NCBI RefSeq assembly: GCF_022549675.1
Contig: NZ_JAKZGR010000004.1
Location: 186,001-250,000, forward strand
From: Belliella kenyensis
Lineage (GTDB): Bacteria; Bacteroidota; Bacteroidia; Cytophagales; Cyclobacteriaceae
Length of the DNA stretch: 64,000 nucleotides
Direction of reading: 5' to 3'
Position numbers and translations under genes: made by a program. The first letter of the stretch is position 1; each line of letters opens with the position of its first letter. Of this stretch, positions 18,500 to 27,776 are shown in pieces. Under the pieces are notes generated by a model that ran no database searches, was not told where the DNA came from, and worked only from the letters and a program-made list of their open reading frames with translations.

Positions 18500-19342
18500 A
18501 TGTCACAATCCTTAAAAATAGACGCACATCAACATTTTTGGAAATATGACCCATTAAAACATGCATGGATTGACGATAGCATGTCTGTGCTCAAAAGAGA
18601 TTTTCTTCCAAATAACCTCAAGCCAGTACTTGAAAAATCAAACTTAGATGGATGCATAGCTGTACAAGCTGATCAAAGTGATGAAGAAACTAAATTTCTT
18701 TTAGATTTAGCGCAAGATAACTCCATCATCAAAGGTGTAGTAGGATGGGTAGATTTACAATCTCCTCAGCTCGAATCCAAGCTAGAAAAATTTTCTTCCC
18801 AACCACTTCTCAAAGGATTCAGGCACGTACTTCAAGATGAAGCAGATGATGAATTTATTTTAAGATCGGATTTTATTAGGGGATTGGAGCTACTTTCCAA
18901 ATTTGATTTTACCTATGACATTTTAATTTTTCCAAAGCAGCTAGCTGCCGCAAAAGAAGCGGTATCCCAATTGCCGAAGCAGGCATTTGTGCTAGATCAT
19001 ATTGCCAAACCCGCGATAGGTGGAAAAGTTACAGATACTTGGAAAAAAGGTATCCATCAACTCGCTCAGTATGAAAATGTATCTTGCAAAATTTCTGGGA
19101 TGGTGACTGAGGCAAAATGGGATGAATGGAAGTATGAAGACTTTATTCCTTACCTAGACTTTGTATTAGAACAATTTGGAGCAGATAGACTCATGTATGG
19201 TTCAGACTGGCCTGTATGCACGCTTTCTGGTAAATACCATGAGGTATTTGGTTTGGTGAACCAATATATCAGCACATTATCTAGCTCAGAACAAGCTTCC
19301 ATTATGGGGGAAAATGCAGTTAAATTTTATAAAATAAACTAA
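18500..19342 (+). CDS. amidohydrolase family lactonase, probable L-fuconolactonase
   Basis: A 280-residue COG3618-type amidohydrolase (TIM barrel). The metal motif DAHQHFWKYD (residues 8-17), GFRHVLQ, FVLDHIAKP and the C-terminal LMYGSDWPVC are all present. Members of this group hydrolyse sugar 1,4- or 1,5-lactones such as L-fuconolactone and L-rhamnonolactone. Between two dehydrogenases and a fucose permease, opening of L-fucono-lactone to L-fuconate is the natural reading. It is separated by only three bases from the next gene. Confidence 0.87.
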   Translation: MSQSLKIDAHQHFWKYDPLKHAWIDDSMSVLKRDFLPNNLKPVLEKSNLDGCIAVQADQSDEETKFLLDLAQDNSIIKGVVGWVDLQSPQLESKLEKFSSQPLLKGFRHVLQDEADDEFILRSDFIRGLELLSKFDFTYDILIFPKQLAAAKEAVSQLPKQAFVLDHIAKPAIGGKVTDTWKKGIHQLAQYENVSCKISGMVTEAKWDEWKYEDFIPYLDFVLEQFGADRLMYGSDWPVCTLSGKYHEVFGLVNQYISTLSSSEQASIMGENAVKFYKIN

Positions 19343-19345
19343 AAC

Positions 19346-20128
19346 ATGGACTTAGGACTAAAAGACAAGGTATACATAGTGACTGGAGGCTCAGAAGGAA
19401 TCGGAGGTGGTATCAGCGAAGCAATAGCTCAAGAAGGAGGAATACCTGTGATTGCATCATGGTCAGGAGAGACCACAAAGGACTTTGTGAGTAAACTAAG
19501 AAATCAAGGAAGTAAGGCTGATTATATCCTTGGAGACCTTCAAAGCACTGACTACTGCAAAGATGTAGTAGACTTCACAATCCACAGATATGGAAAAATC
19601 GACGGCATCATCAATAATGCTGGGAGTAATGATGGCGCAAGCCTCGAAAAGGGCCCAGAAGCATTTCGAAAGTCTCTATTGCTCAATCTCAATCACTACT
19701 TTGATTTGGTACATTTTGCATTGCCTTATCTTAAAGAAAATCAAGGAAGTATTCTGAACATTAGCTCAAAAGTAGCACTTACAGGACAAGGTGGCACTTC
19801 TGGCTATGCAGCGGCAAAAGGTGCTCACCTAGCCCTTACTCGAGAATGGGCACTGGAGTTAGCTCCTTATGGGATTCGTGTCAATGCAATCGTACCAGCT
19901 GAAGTCATGACTCCCTATTATAAAAAATGGCTAAAAGTTACTTTTGACAATCCTGAAGAAAAGGAAAAACAAATCTCTTCAAAAGTTCCATTCGGAAGTA
20001 GAATGACAAAAATAGAGGAAATAGCATCCCTAGCAGTATTTCTAATATCCCATAAGTCCAACCACACCACAGGTCAGTTCCTCCATGTCGACGGAGGCTA
20101 TGTGCATTTGGATAGGGCAATAACTTAA
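19346..20128 (+). CDS. SDR family oxidoreductase, probable L-fucose dehydrogenase
   Basis: A 260-residue classical short-chain dehydrogenase. The cofactor motif is TGGSEGIGGG (residues 13-22), then NNAGSN, ISSK with the catalytic serine, and YAAAK (Tyr/Lys, about residue 153). Close in context to SDR enzymes that oxidise L-fucose to L-fucono-lactone. The alternative is 2-keto-3-deoxy-L-fuconate dehydrogenase, also an SDR in Xanthomonas. The gene follows the lactonase by three bases and is co-transcribed with it. Confidence 0.85.
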   Translation: MDLGLKDKVYIVTGGSEGIGGGISEAIAQEGGIPVIASWSGETTKDFVSKLRNQGSKADYILGDLQSTDYCKDVVDFTIHRYGKIDGIINNAGSNDGASLEKGPEAFRKSLLLNLNHYFDLVHFALPYLKENQGSILNISSKVALTGQGGTSGYAAAKGAHLALTREWALELAPYGIRVNAIVPAEVMTPYYKKWLKVTFDNPEEKEKQISSKVPFGSRMTKIEEIASLAVFLISHKSNHTTGQFLHVDGGYVHLDRAIT

Positions 20129-20263
20129 AAAAGATTGAACTATAAAAGAATGGAAATGCGATTTGGTTAGCTATTTCAACTCTTGGAATGACTTGAGCTT
20201 GGAATGAAGCTTATATCTTCAAATCTAGTCCATAGCCGACAATGAACAAACCCAAAACCCATC

Positions 20264-21502
20264 ATGACTAAAAATAGCAGAAATGCGCTTGCATTTGTCT
20301 TAGTAACGAGCCTCTTCTTTATGTGGGGCTTGGCCAATAACATGACCGATACTTTATTGGCTGCATTCAAGAGGGTACTTAGTTTGACTGATTTTCAGAC
20401 ATCCTTTGTGCAAAGTGCCTTTTACGGTGCCTATTTTTGTTTAGCCCTACCTGCTGCATTTTTGATCAAAAAATATAGCTACAAAACAGGTATTTTGATT
20501 GGGTTAGGACTCTTCATTGCTGGAGCATTGCTATTCTACCCAGCAAGTCATTCTATGGTTTATGGTCATTTTCTATTGGCTTTGTTCATCTTGGCTGGTG
20601 GACTTTCGATCTTGGAGACAGCCGCCAACCCTTATATCCTAGAGATAGGCTCACCCGAGACTGCGACCAAAAGACTGAACCTAGCACAATCCTTTAACCC
20701 AATCGGATCCATTTCGGGAGTCATCTTGAGTAAGTACTTCATACTTTCTAAACTTGATCTGGCATCTATGGAAGAGAGGGGCAGTATGGACATTGGCATG
20801 CTTCAGGAGATACAGGGTAGAGAATTACAAGCCGTCATGGGGCCTTATGTAGGAGTGGCCTTAGTACTGGTAGTGTTATGGCTGATTATTTTCTTTTCTA
20901 CCATGCCACAAGCCAAAGACAATGACCAGTTGTACTTGAAATCTTCATTCTCTAGATTGATCCAAAATAAAAACTACTTGATGTCTGTGGTAGCACAGTT
21001 CTTTTATGTAGGAGCTCAGATAGGAGTATGGTCTTTTACCATCAGGTATGTCATGGAAGAGCTTTCTATCATGGAAGCTGATGCCTCCACTTATTACATA
21101 GCAGCATTAGTTGTATTCTTGATTTCTAGATTCATATGCACCTATCTGATGAGCTACATCCAACCAGCTAGGCTATTGCAAATATTGTCAGTTGCAGCCA
21201 TGCTACTCTTGGGTTTGGCTATTGTGGGCAGTGGCTATTTTGGTGTGATAGCTTTGATATCAGTTTCGGCATGTATGTCTTTGATGTTTCCGACAATTTT
21301 TGGGCTTGGACTCAAAGGACTTGGGGAAGACACCAAAATTGGTGGTGCAGGCTTGATCATGGCGATTCTTGGCGGGGCAGTGCTTCCTGTATTCCAAGGA
21401 CAAATGTCGGATTACACTGGCAGCATCAAGCTGGCATTTATCATACCCATGGTCTGCTTCTCAGTGGTGTACTATTTTGGTAGAATATCAAAAGCCAGTT
21501 GA
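20264..21502 (+). CDS. fucP: L-fucose:H+ symporter, FucP-type MFS permease
   Basis: A 412-residue permease with 12 predicted membrane helices. The FucP hallmarks are the N-terminal FFMWGLANNMTDTLL (with the proton-coupling Asp equivalent), SAFYGAYF and ILETAANPYI (with the Glu that matches E135 of E. coli FucP), then LNLAQSFNPIGS. It imports the L-fucose released by the GH29 enzyme. The gap of 135 bases to the SDR gene is longer than elsewhere in the cluster, but the direction is the same. It is the last gene of the fucose locus; a horizontally acquired region follows. Confidence 0.92.
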   Translation: MTKNSRNALAFVLVTSLFFMWGLANNMTDTLLAAFKRVLSLTDFQTSFVQSAFYGAYFCLALPAAFLIKKYSYKTGILIGLGLFIAGALLFYPASHSMVYGHFLLALFILAGGLSILETAANPYILEIGSPETATKRLNLAQSFNPIGSISGVILSKYFILSKLDLASMEERGSMDIGMLQEIQGRELQAVMGPYVGVALVLVVLWLIIFFSTMPQAKDNDQLYLKSSFSRLIQNKNYLMSVVAQFFYVGAQIGVWSFTIRYVMEELSIMEADASTYYIAALVVFLISRFICTYLMSYIQPARLLQILSVAAMLLLGLAIVGSGYFGVIALISVSACMSLMFPTIFGLGLKGLGEDTKIGGAGLIMAILGGAVLPVFQGQMSDYTGSIKLAFIIPMVCFSVVYYFGRISKAS

Positions 21503-21910
21503 AAATCAAAATTTATAAATACTCAAAAATCGATGTCCATTAACCGAATTCTTCTAACAGAGATTCGCCCGCAGAAAAATCTTGGCAAGTCCAGTGCCAT
21601 TGGTTTGCAGCAACCCGAAGGTGGCGATTTCGAAGCACTTCACTGGCAACCAAGCACAAACTGTGATAGAAGTACAAAGCTTGATTTAACCACTGAACCG
21701 CCGCTTTTGGCTAGTGGGCTAAATATTGTGCGTTCGGTGTTCGTTTTTCATCTCGTTTTTCAATGTCGTTTCTGTCTTGCGTTGGCTTTGGAAGCTCTTT
21801 TAAAAGCTTTGGTCGAGCGTTGGCTGGTGCGGCTTTTAAATGTGCTTACAATTGCTTTGCAATCACGAACTCCAATCAAATTAAAAGCTCGTGAGTAAAT
21901 AGCGTGGGCT
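21503..21910. other. left flank of the restriction-modification island
   Basis: A 408-base stretch without a supported gene. An open frame of 121 codons (21533-21898) has no family features and runs through the hairpin element at 21792-21847, so it is not called. Sequence such as GGCTAGTGGGCTAAATATTG looks like degenerate repeat debris rather than coding DNA. This marks the junction between the fucose locus and the island. Confidence 0.5.
21792..21847 (+). repeat. left hairpin element flanking the type III R-M island
   Basis: Organisation: AAGC, TCTT, then arm TTAAAAGC, a 24-base middle containing GAGCGTTGG, the complementary arm GCTTTTAA, ATGT, GCTT. The outer AAGC/GCTT stem, the TCTT and ATGT sides and the GCGTTGG core recur in the element at 27777-27844 in the same orientation, while the inner arms differ but remain complementary. 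Confidence 0.7.
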
Positions 21911-24547
21911 TTACATATTACTTATCAATTCCTTTGCTTTGTCCAACGTATAAGCTCCTTTAATTTCTTTTTTGTCAAATACCATAAAATAAGCAAAGTC
22001 TTGTCCAGCTTGCCTTTCCCATTCGTTTCCAAGTCGGCATTTTGCTTCACTGTCTGAACCGTCTAAATGGTCGCCTTTGGTTTCTATTAAAATGGTTTTG
22101 CCCGATTTGGTCTGCATAATGAAGTCAGGGTAGTGGTTGGCTTTAAATCCGTTGATGTAAAAACCTTTGCCACGTTCTAAGTTCCTATGCCAAAAGGCAA
22201 CATTTGAAGAAGTTCCAATTTCCATGGCAACACGTTCTTCAAAATTATTCATTGAGCCTTCTCTTTCGTAAAGTGAATTTCCAATAGATGAACCGGTATT
22301 TCCCGGCACAATTTCATTACCCAATTTCCAATTTGCTTTGGTGTTGATTTTTTTAGATTTCAACAAGTCCATAAAACGTCCTTCGGCATAAGAGTCCGCT
22401 AATTGACGAATTTTACTTTTTATCTTGTCTGTGTAACTCCATTTTCTTACCAATATATCACGAAGTTGTTCGGTGTTCATACCGTTCAAAATACGACCAA
22501 TGTAAATCTTGATTTCTTGGTCAGGAATTGGGTACATATTTCCAATAATCTGCATCATCTGGTGTGTGATGTCTGTTATTTGGTTGTCTTTTGGTTTAGC
22601 TAAAATGTATTCTGCAATTGGGTCTTTTACCATACTATCTTCAATCTTGGTAAAAGATGGACGGTACTCGTTCTTTTTAGATTCTTCTAAGTCAATTTTA
22701 TATAAGTCGGATGAAATTTGGTCAAAGTCTATTTTGATGTTTTCGTCTGACAGTTTAAAATCCTTGAGCAAGGATTCACGATTAAGTAGCTCTTCATCTG
22801 TTCCAAAAATGTCGCTTGCGGTTACTTTGATAAAGAACTGCGGAAACTCAATTTTGTTAATGAAATCTTTGTTGGATTCTTTGACTTTAAAACGTTTTAC
22901 CTTAGTACCCATTTCTTGGAATATATTTTCATCAACAGGTTGTTTTTCCTGTTCCTTTATTTGCGCTTCTAATTGTCGGTTTTGTTCTTCTGCAATGGTT
23001 TCAATTTCTGTAATTGCCGAGGTTGTCTCTGTTTCTTCCTCGTTTGCATTGGGGTTAAACGTAACTCTGCTTTTGTCAATAATTTCTTCCGTCTGCTTGG
23101 TTTGTTGCTCTGGGAAAAGGAAAGATTCAACGGGGTCAGTTTTAACTGTTTTCTTTTCTTCTTCTGTCATTTTATCGACTTTGCGATAATCTTTTTCACT
23201 AAAACCTGATTCTTGCAGTCCTTTTACAATGCTTTGTAAGGTTTCGTTGAATTTGGCAGATGCGGTAAGTACATAAGAAAGATTTAATTGAAATGATTTG
23301 TGTTTCTGAACATAAGGCTGACGTAAAACACGACCCAAAATTTGCTCCACATCCACCGAACTTGATTTGTCGGCCAGTGATGCCAAAATGTAAGCAAATG
23401 GACAATCCCAACCTTCTTTTAATGCGTTAATGGTAATGATGTAACGAACTTCGCATTCTTTGCTCATCAAGTCTATCCCCTTCAATTCATCAATACTGGC
23501 TGTTTTGATTTTGATATGACTTTCTGGAATGCCTAAACCTAATAATTGTTCTTTCAGTTTTTCAAATGTGGTGTTGTCGTCTTTGGTTTTTGGTTGTGCT
23601 TGAAACAACACAATCGGTCTAATGTATCTACCGCCTTCGGCTTCTTGCTTTTTAGCCAAGTTTTCTAATTTGCGTTGCAAATGCAAAGCGTTGTTGATGA
23701 CTTCCGTTTTGTCGTGGTTGTTATACACGATTACAGGAAGTTTCACCATGTGTTCTTTTTTCAGCTCTATGGCGGGTACAAGACTTACAATATTGCTATT
23801 ATCTTTTGGTGTTGCGGTTAAGTCAAGAATGAAAGAAGGATTTAAGTTTTTAAGCATATCTACACTCAAATCACTTTCTGCGTTGTGACTTTCATCTACC
23901 ACCAAAACAGGATTGAGGTAACGCAACACATTGATTAGTGCCGTATCGTCCACACCACTCAAAATATGTTCGCTGTTTTTGTATTGCGAAACAAAAGATT
24001 CTAGCTGACCATTTTCTTGATATACTTTTCTATCTTCTTTTTTGTTGGCTCTCAAACTTGCAAAGCTCATAACAAAAACGCTCAACTGGTCTTTTACCAC
24101 TGTGGGGTTGAAATTTGAACCTTGTAATAAATCAGATTTTTGGTAAATCTCTACTCGGTTGTTAAAAAGCGAATTGAGTTTTTGGCGATATGGATGTTCA
24201 GGATTGGAAAGGTTATTTACCGTTTGTTGTAATAAATTACTCCAAGGCACTAACCAAATTACGGCCTTGGGTTTTGCAGTATCATAAGCTGAAAAAATGG
24301 TATGCAAAGCATTAACTGCAATAAAAGTTTTTCCACCTGCCGTTGGTACTTTTACACAAACGTGGGCTCCATTAGGAATGTTGTTTTTATAAGATTCCAT
24401 TCCTGTACCATCCAAGGGATTGTAGGGGCCAATTTTGTCTTCCCAATATTGATTGAAAGCTTTGGCTAAACTTTTATGTTCTTGAACATACTCTAAGTAT
24501 TCTTCAAGATTCTCAATAACTTTTCGCTGGTATGATTTCAGTTCCAT
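21911..24547 (-). CDS. res: type III restriction endonuclease, Res subunit (helicase/nuclease)
   Basis: An 878-residue SF2 helicase plus nuclease. Visible motifs: Walker A VPTAGGKTF (about residue 68), DESH Walker B (VVDESHNAESD), LTATP (motif III), the motif VI-like EQILGRVLRQ, and a C-terminal PD-(D/E)xK nuclease, YPDFIMQ...ILIETKGD (Asp, Glu, Lys all present). With Mod it translocates along and cleaves DNA bearing unmodified head-to-head sites. It is the last gene of the XRE-mod-rhuM-res run on the minus strand. The gene appears intact with no frameshift. Confidence 0.92.
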   Translation of the reverse strand: MELKSYQRKVIENLEEYLEYVQEHKSLAKAFNQYWEDKIGPYNPLDGTGMESYKNNIPNGAHVCVKVPTAGGKTFIAVNALHTIFSAYDTAKPKAVIWLVPWSNLLQQTVNNLSNPEHPYRQKLNSLFNNRVEIYQKSDLLQGSNFNPTVVKDQLSVFVMSFASLRANKKEDRKVYQENGQLESFVSQYKNSEHILSGVDDTALINVLRYLNPVLVVDESHNAESDLSVDMLKNLNPSFILDLTATPKDNSNIVSLVPAIELKKEHMVKLPVIVYNNHDKTEVINNALHLQRKLENLAKKQEAEGGRYIRPIVLFQAQPKTKDDNTTFEKLKEQLLGLGIPESHIKIKTASIDELKGIDLMSKECEVRYIITINALKEGWDCPFAYILASLADKSSSVDVEQILGRVLRQPYVQKHKSFQLNLSYVLTASAKFNETLQSIVKGLQESGFSEKDYRKVDKMTEEEKKTVKTDPVESFLFPEQQTKQTEEIIDKSRVTFNPNANEEETETTSAITEIETIAEEQNRQLEAQIKEQEKQPVDENIFQEMGTKVKRFKVKESNKDFINKIEFPQFFIKVTASDIFGTDEELLNRESLLKDFKLSDENIKIDFDQISSDLYKIDLEESKKNEYRPSFTKIEDSMVKDPIAEYILAKPKDNQITDITHQMMQIIGNMYPIPDQEIKIYIGRILNGMNTEQLRDILVRKWSYTDKIKSKIRQLADSYAEGRFMDLLKSKKINTKANWKLGNEIVPGNTGSSIGNSLYEREGSMNNFEERVAMEIGTSSNVAFWHRNLERGKGFYINGFKANHYPDFIMQTKSGKTILIETKGDHLDGSDSEAKCRLGNEWERQAGQDFAYFMVFDKKEIKGAYTLDKAKELISNM

Positions 24548-24560
24548 ATTTCTTTTTTTT

Positions 24561-24613
24561 CACCGCAGAGGCGCAGAGGACGCTGAGGTTTTCTTTGCGT
24601 TCTTTGTGGTTAG
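24561..24613. repeat. imperfect palindromic CGCAGAGG-type repeat between rhuM and res
   Basis: The stretch begins CACCGCAGAGGCGCAGAGGA and ends TTGCGTTCTTTGTGGTTAG; its two halves form an imperfect hairpin. GC-rich in contrast to the surrounding genes. Similar CGCAGAGG-rich inverted repeats are widespread in unrelated bacterial genomes, so it is probably an inserted repeat rather than part of a gene. Confidence 0.65.
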
Positions 24614-25599
24614 TCTTTCAATTTCTTAATTTGTTTATCAAAGTCAGAAATGATTTTTTGTGTCTTATTAAACTGCTCGTATTCTTTGCCTGCTTTGGAA
24701 ATAGCTTGCCCGTGAGACTTAGTTCCTTTACCTTCTAAAATTTTGAATTCGTTGAAGTTCAAAAACTTATCTACACTGTTTGCCAAACTTTCCATTGTAA
24801 ATGTGTTTTCTCGCTCAATCAGGTTTTCGATATAATCAAAATAGCCTGTTACTGTGCGTTCCAATTGTTTGATCTCTTTTTCTTGTAGGTAGTTCTTGGC
24901 TATAGTAGTATCAGATTTTAAGATTCTGCCTTCAGGTGCGTTTTTCCAAGTGGTCAAACCCATATTTTCTTTTTTTGCATTAGCATATTTATAAATAATT
25001 TCAGCCGCTGTTTGTCCTGTAATGGCAAAATGAAATTTGTTTTGCACCATGGCATAAAAATTCTTGGTAATTTCAGCTTTTGGGTCGTAATCAATGCTGC
25101 ATTCTGCAAAAATGTCTGTGATTTGCTGATAAATTCTGCGTTCATTGGCTCTGATGGAACGAACACGCTCCAATAACTCTTTGAAATAATCTTTGCCAAA
25201 GACTGCTTCACCTTGTTTCAATCGGTTGTCGTCTAACACAAAACCTTTGATAATATATTCTTTCAGGGTTTTGGTAGCCCAAATTCTAAATTGTGTGCCT
25301 CTCTGTGATTTTACACGGTAGCCAACAGATATGATTACATCAAGATTATAGAACTTCACGGGCTTGTCTGAACCACTAATGTGCAAAATTTGCACATTGC
25401 TTTTTTCTTCCAATTCACCTTCGCTGAAAACATTTCCTATGTGTTTGGTAATCACACTTCTTTCACGGTCAAAAAGCTGACTCATTTGCTCTTGGGTAAG
25501 CCAAATGGTTTCGTTTTCCAACAACACATTCAATTTTACCTCACCTTCTGGTGTCGTGTATAAAATAAAGTTGTTCTGCTTTGGTGTTAATTCACTCAT
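24610..25599 (-). CDS. RhuM family protein embedded in the R-M operon
   Basis: About 329 residues from the ATG at 25599, which has AAGGA upstream; a TTG-initiated extension to 25629 is less likely. The N-terminal part (ENETIWLTQEQMSQLFDRERSVITKHI, YNLDVIISVGYRVKSQRGTQFRIWATK) is the RhuM/Bro-N-like core; the rest is helical. RhuM was named from a Salmonella pathogenicity island and is often seen inside restriction-modification and other defence loci, but its molecular function is unknown. It lies between mod and res, in the same direction, and may modulate or extend the system. Confidence 0.85.
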   Translation of the reverse strand: MSELTPKQNNFILYTTPEGEVKLNVLLENETIWLTQEQMSQLFDRERSVITKHIGNVFSEGELEEKSNVQILHISGSDKPVKFYNLDVIISVGYRVKSQRGTQFRIWATKTLKEYIIKGFVLDDNRLKQGEAVFGKDYFKELLERVRSIRANERRIYQQITDIFAECSIDYDPKAEITKNFYAMVQNKFHFAITGQTAAEIIYKYANAKKENMGLTTWKNAPEGRILKSDTTIAKNYLQEKEIKQLERTVTGYFDYIENLIERENTFTMESLANSVDKFLNFNEFKILEGKGTKSHGQAISKAGKEYEQFNKTQKIISDFDKQIKKLKD

Positions 25600-25666
25600 A
25601 TTTTTTATTCCTTTTTCAGTTGTTTCCAAAATGGAAATAGCTCAATTAAGCATTCATAATTCATCA

Positions 25667-27367
25667 TTAAAACCGTGTAATGTCTCTTGGTATTTTTTTG
25701 AAAATGATGTTCTTCTTTGCCATAAAATCCTTTGGCAACAAACAATTGTCGGCATAGATTACATATTGCTCACCTTTGGTTTTGATGAGTTCTAATGCGT
25801 CAAAATCCAAAGTGGTTAGGCGGTCTTTCTCATAGATAAAATAATACACTGTTCCGTCCTTTACACCCAGTTCATATTGATAATTGATGGATTTGGATTG
25901 CGGATTGGTAGAATCATCAATCTGAAATCCAAAATCATAAATCGAAGAGCGGGTTTCTGAAAACCAAATGTATTCCCTGATTTTCGCTAAGCCAACTTGC
26001 TCGTTTAGGTTTTGGTTTTCGTCAAAGAGTGGCAAGCCAAGTTCGTAAAAATCAAATGCTCCGCCAGTACCTGCTACTGCTTTTGCACCTGTGCCAAATC
26101 CTTTGCTTACACGCTTTACTCTTTCTGCTGTAATATCATTAGCATAATCTTCCATTTCTACCAAAATGAATTTACGATTGCCACCGTCTTGTTTGTTCAA
26201 GTTTAAAACTGCGTGTGCCGTAGTGCCTGAACCAGCAAAGGAGTCGAGTATTATACAGGTTTTATCATTTATTATTGATAAAAAATACTTTATTAAAGAT
26301 ATTGGTTTGGGAAAATCAAAATTTAAGCCCATTAACTTCAACTCATTACTCATATTTTGAGTATTTCCCATATTCATTAGAGAACTAATAACATGACTTT
26401 GAATTCCTCTTCTTTTAATATTTTCTATAGCTCCATTTTCAGTGAGATAAAAATCTGTGATCTGGCCTTTTGTGTCTAAAACTGAGGACAAGCCATTCTC
26501 AATAAACAATTCAAAAATTCTTTTTGAACTCCAACCACTTTCCACTTCTACTGGAACTACAAGTTTATAATTTTCCACAATTGCGTCTTGATTAAAAAAT
26601 GGAAAAACATCGTTTCTTTTTTTAATTATTCCTTTTTCGAATTTGGCTGGAAATCCAATCGGAAGCGTGATTTTACTTATAGGATTCTTACTTCCATTTT
26701 TCACTATCGTATTTACAATATCATCTTTAAATATTTTACTATTTTCATCAACATTAGGATCAACAACTTCCGGAAATGAAAAGGTCGATGCATTTTTTGA
26801 ATAGCAAATTATATATTCGTGATTAATTTTAATTTTTGCCTGATTATCAAAATTACCATCTGTCCGCCAAGTAAATGTTGTGATGAAATTTTTTGCTCCA
26901 AAAATTTCATCTAGAATATGTTTCAAATTTTGATATTCTATATCATCAATAGATATAAAAATTACTCCATCATCTGCCAAGAGTTTATGCAATAATTTTA
27001 AACGAGGATACATCATACACAACCATTTGTCGTGTCGGGTAAGGTCTTCGCCATCTTTACCCACTACTTCGCCCAACCATTTTTTTATTTTGGGGTGGTT
27101 TACATTGTCGTTATATACCCAACTTTCGTTTCCTGTGTTGTATGGTGGGTCAATGTAGATGCACTTTATTTTTCCTTCATATTCGGGTAATAAACTTTTT
27201 AAGGCTTCAAGGTTGTCGCCATGTATGATTTTGTTTCCGCTATAGGTCGATTCTGTTTGTTCTCCATTTTCTGCTGTAAATCCGTATTTGTGTTCCAATA
27301 CTCGGTACGGTACATCTTGGTGGTGGCTCACCACTTTATCTTTTCCTATCCAATTGAGTGTTGGCAT
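25667..27367 (-). CDS. mod: type III DNA methyltransferase, Mod subunit
   Basis: A 566-residue beta-class adenine methyltransferase. DPPYNTG (catalytic, residues 73-79) comes before FAGSGTT (SAM binding, about residue 374), the order seen in Mod subunits. The segment between them, with AT-rich DNA at about 26250-26960, is the target-recognition domain. Mod modifies one strand of an asymmetric site and specifies recognition for Res. It is one base downstream of the XRE regulator gene. The C-terminal part (SETRSSIYDFGFQIDD onward) fits the Mod family. Confidence 0.93.
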   Translation of the reverse strand: MPTLNWIGKDKVVSHHQDVPYRVLEHKYGFTAENGEQTESTYSGNKIIHGDNLEALKSLLPEYEGKIKCIYIDPPYNTGNESWVYNDNVNHPKIKKWLGEVVGKDGEDLTRHDKWLCMMYPRLKLLHKLLADDGVIFISIDDIEYQNLKHILDEIFGAKNFITTFTWRTDGNFDNQAKIKINHEYIICYSKNASTFSFPEVVDPNVDENSKIFKDDIVNTIVKNGSKNPISKITLPIGFPAKFEKGIIKKRNDVFPFFNQDAIVENYKLVVPVEVESGWSSKRIFELFIENGLSSVLDTKGQITDFYLTENGAIENIKRRGIQSHVISSLMNMGNTQNMSNELKLMGLNFDFPKPISLIKYFLSIINDKTCIILDSFAGSGTTAHAVLNLNKQDGGNRKFILVEMEDYANDITAERVKRVSKGFGTGAKAVAGTGGAFDFYELGLPLFDENQNLNEQVGLAKIREYIWFSETRSSIYDFGFQIDDSTNPQSKSINYQYELGVKDGTVYYFIYEKDRLTTLDFDALELIKTKGEQYVIYADNCLLPKDFMAKKNIIFKKIPRDITRF

Positions 27368-27368
27368 A

Positions 27369-27569
27369 CTAATTCTTTTCTTTGTTTGATATTATCAATT
27401 CTTTCACGTCAATGTCCAAAATCTCCGCTATTTCCATCAATGTTTCCAAGCGTGGTTGTTGTCGGTTTTGAGCATAAGCGTTTACCATATTGTAACTTTT
27501 CCCAAGTTTTTCAGCCAACCAAGTCTGCTTAATTCCTTTCTGTTCCAACACTTCCTTAATTCTGTTCAT
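27369..27569 (-). CDS. XRE family helix-turn-helix regulator, C-protein-like
   Basis: A 66-residue protein that is almost wholly one helix-turn-helix domain (IKQTWLAEKLGKSYNMVNAY, then QQPRLETLMEIAEILDIDVKEL). It is first in the operon with one base to mod. Small XRE proteins in this position commonly act as controller proteins that time methyltransferase and endonuclease expression; that role is inferred here. Confidence 0.87.
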   Translation of the reverse strand: MNRIKEVLEQKGIKQTWLAEKLGKSYNMVNAYAQNRQQPRLETLMEIAEILDIDVKELIISNKEKN

Positions 27570-27693
27570 TGTTATTCGGTCTTGTCTATTTTCAAAGGTC
27601 TCATTGATTACTCACGGCACTACAATTTTTATTGGTGTTCGTGAATCTTTCAGATTTCGCTTTCGCTTATTTCAGACGTTATTTTGTCAGCTG

Positions 27694-27726
27694 CAAATTT
27701 AGTCAGTTTATTTTAAATATCTCAAA
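27694..27726 (-). promoter_or_regulatory. putative promoter of the XRE-mod-rhuM-res operon
   Basis: On the minus strand TTTG (complement of 27723-27726), a 21-base spacer and TAAATTTG (complement of 27694-27701) match the Bacteroidota -33/-7 consensus TTTG and TAnnTTTG closely. The leader to the XRE start would be about 120 bases. Confidence 0.5.
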
Positions 27727-27776
27727 AAACTGTGTATATAATGTAAATATTCTGTTCAGGTGCTTTGGGAAGACGC

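Noticed and set aside
21533..21898. 121-codon plus-strand open frame left of the R-M island
   Set aside because: Low-complexity, no family features, and it runs through the hairpin element; more likely island-flank debris.
22509..23189. 226-codon open frame antisense to res
   Set aside because: It is the Ser/Phe/Ile-rich shadow of the Lys/Glu-rich res frame on the other strand; no promoter or family features.
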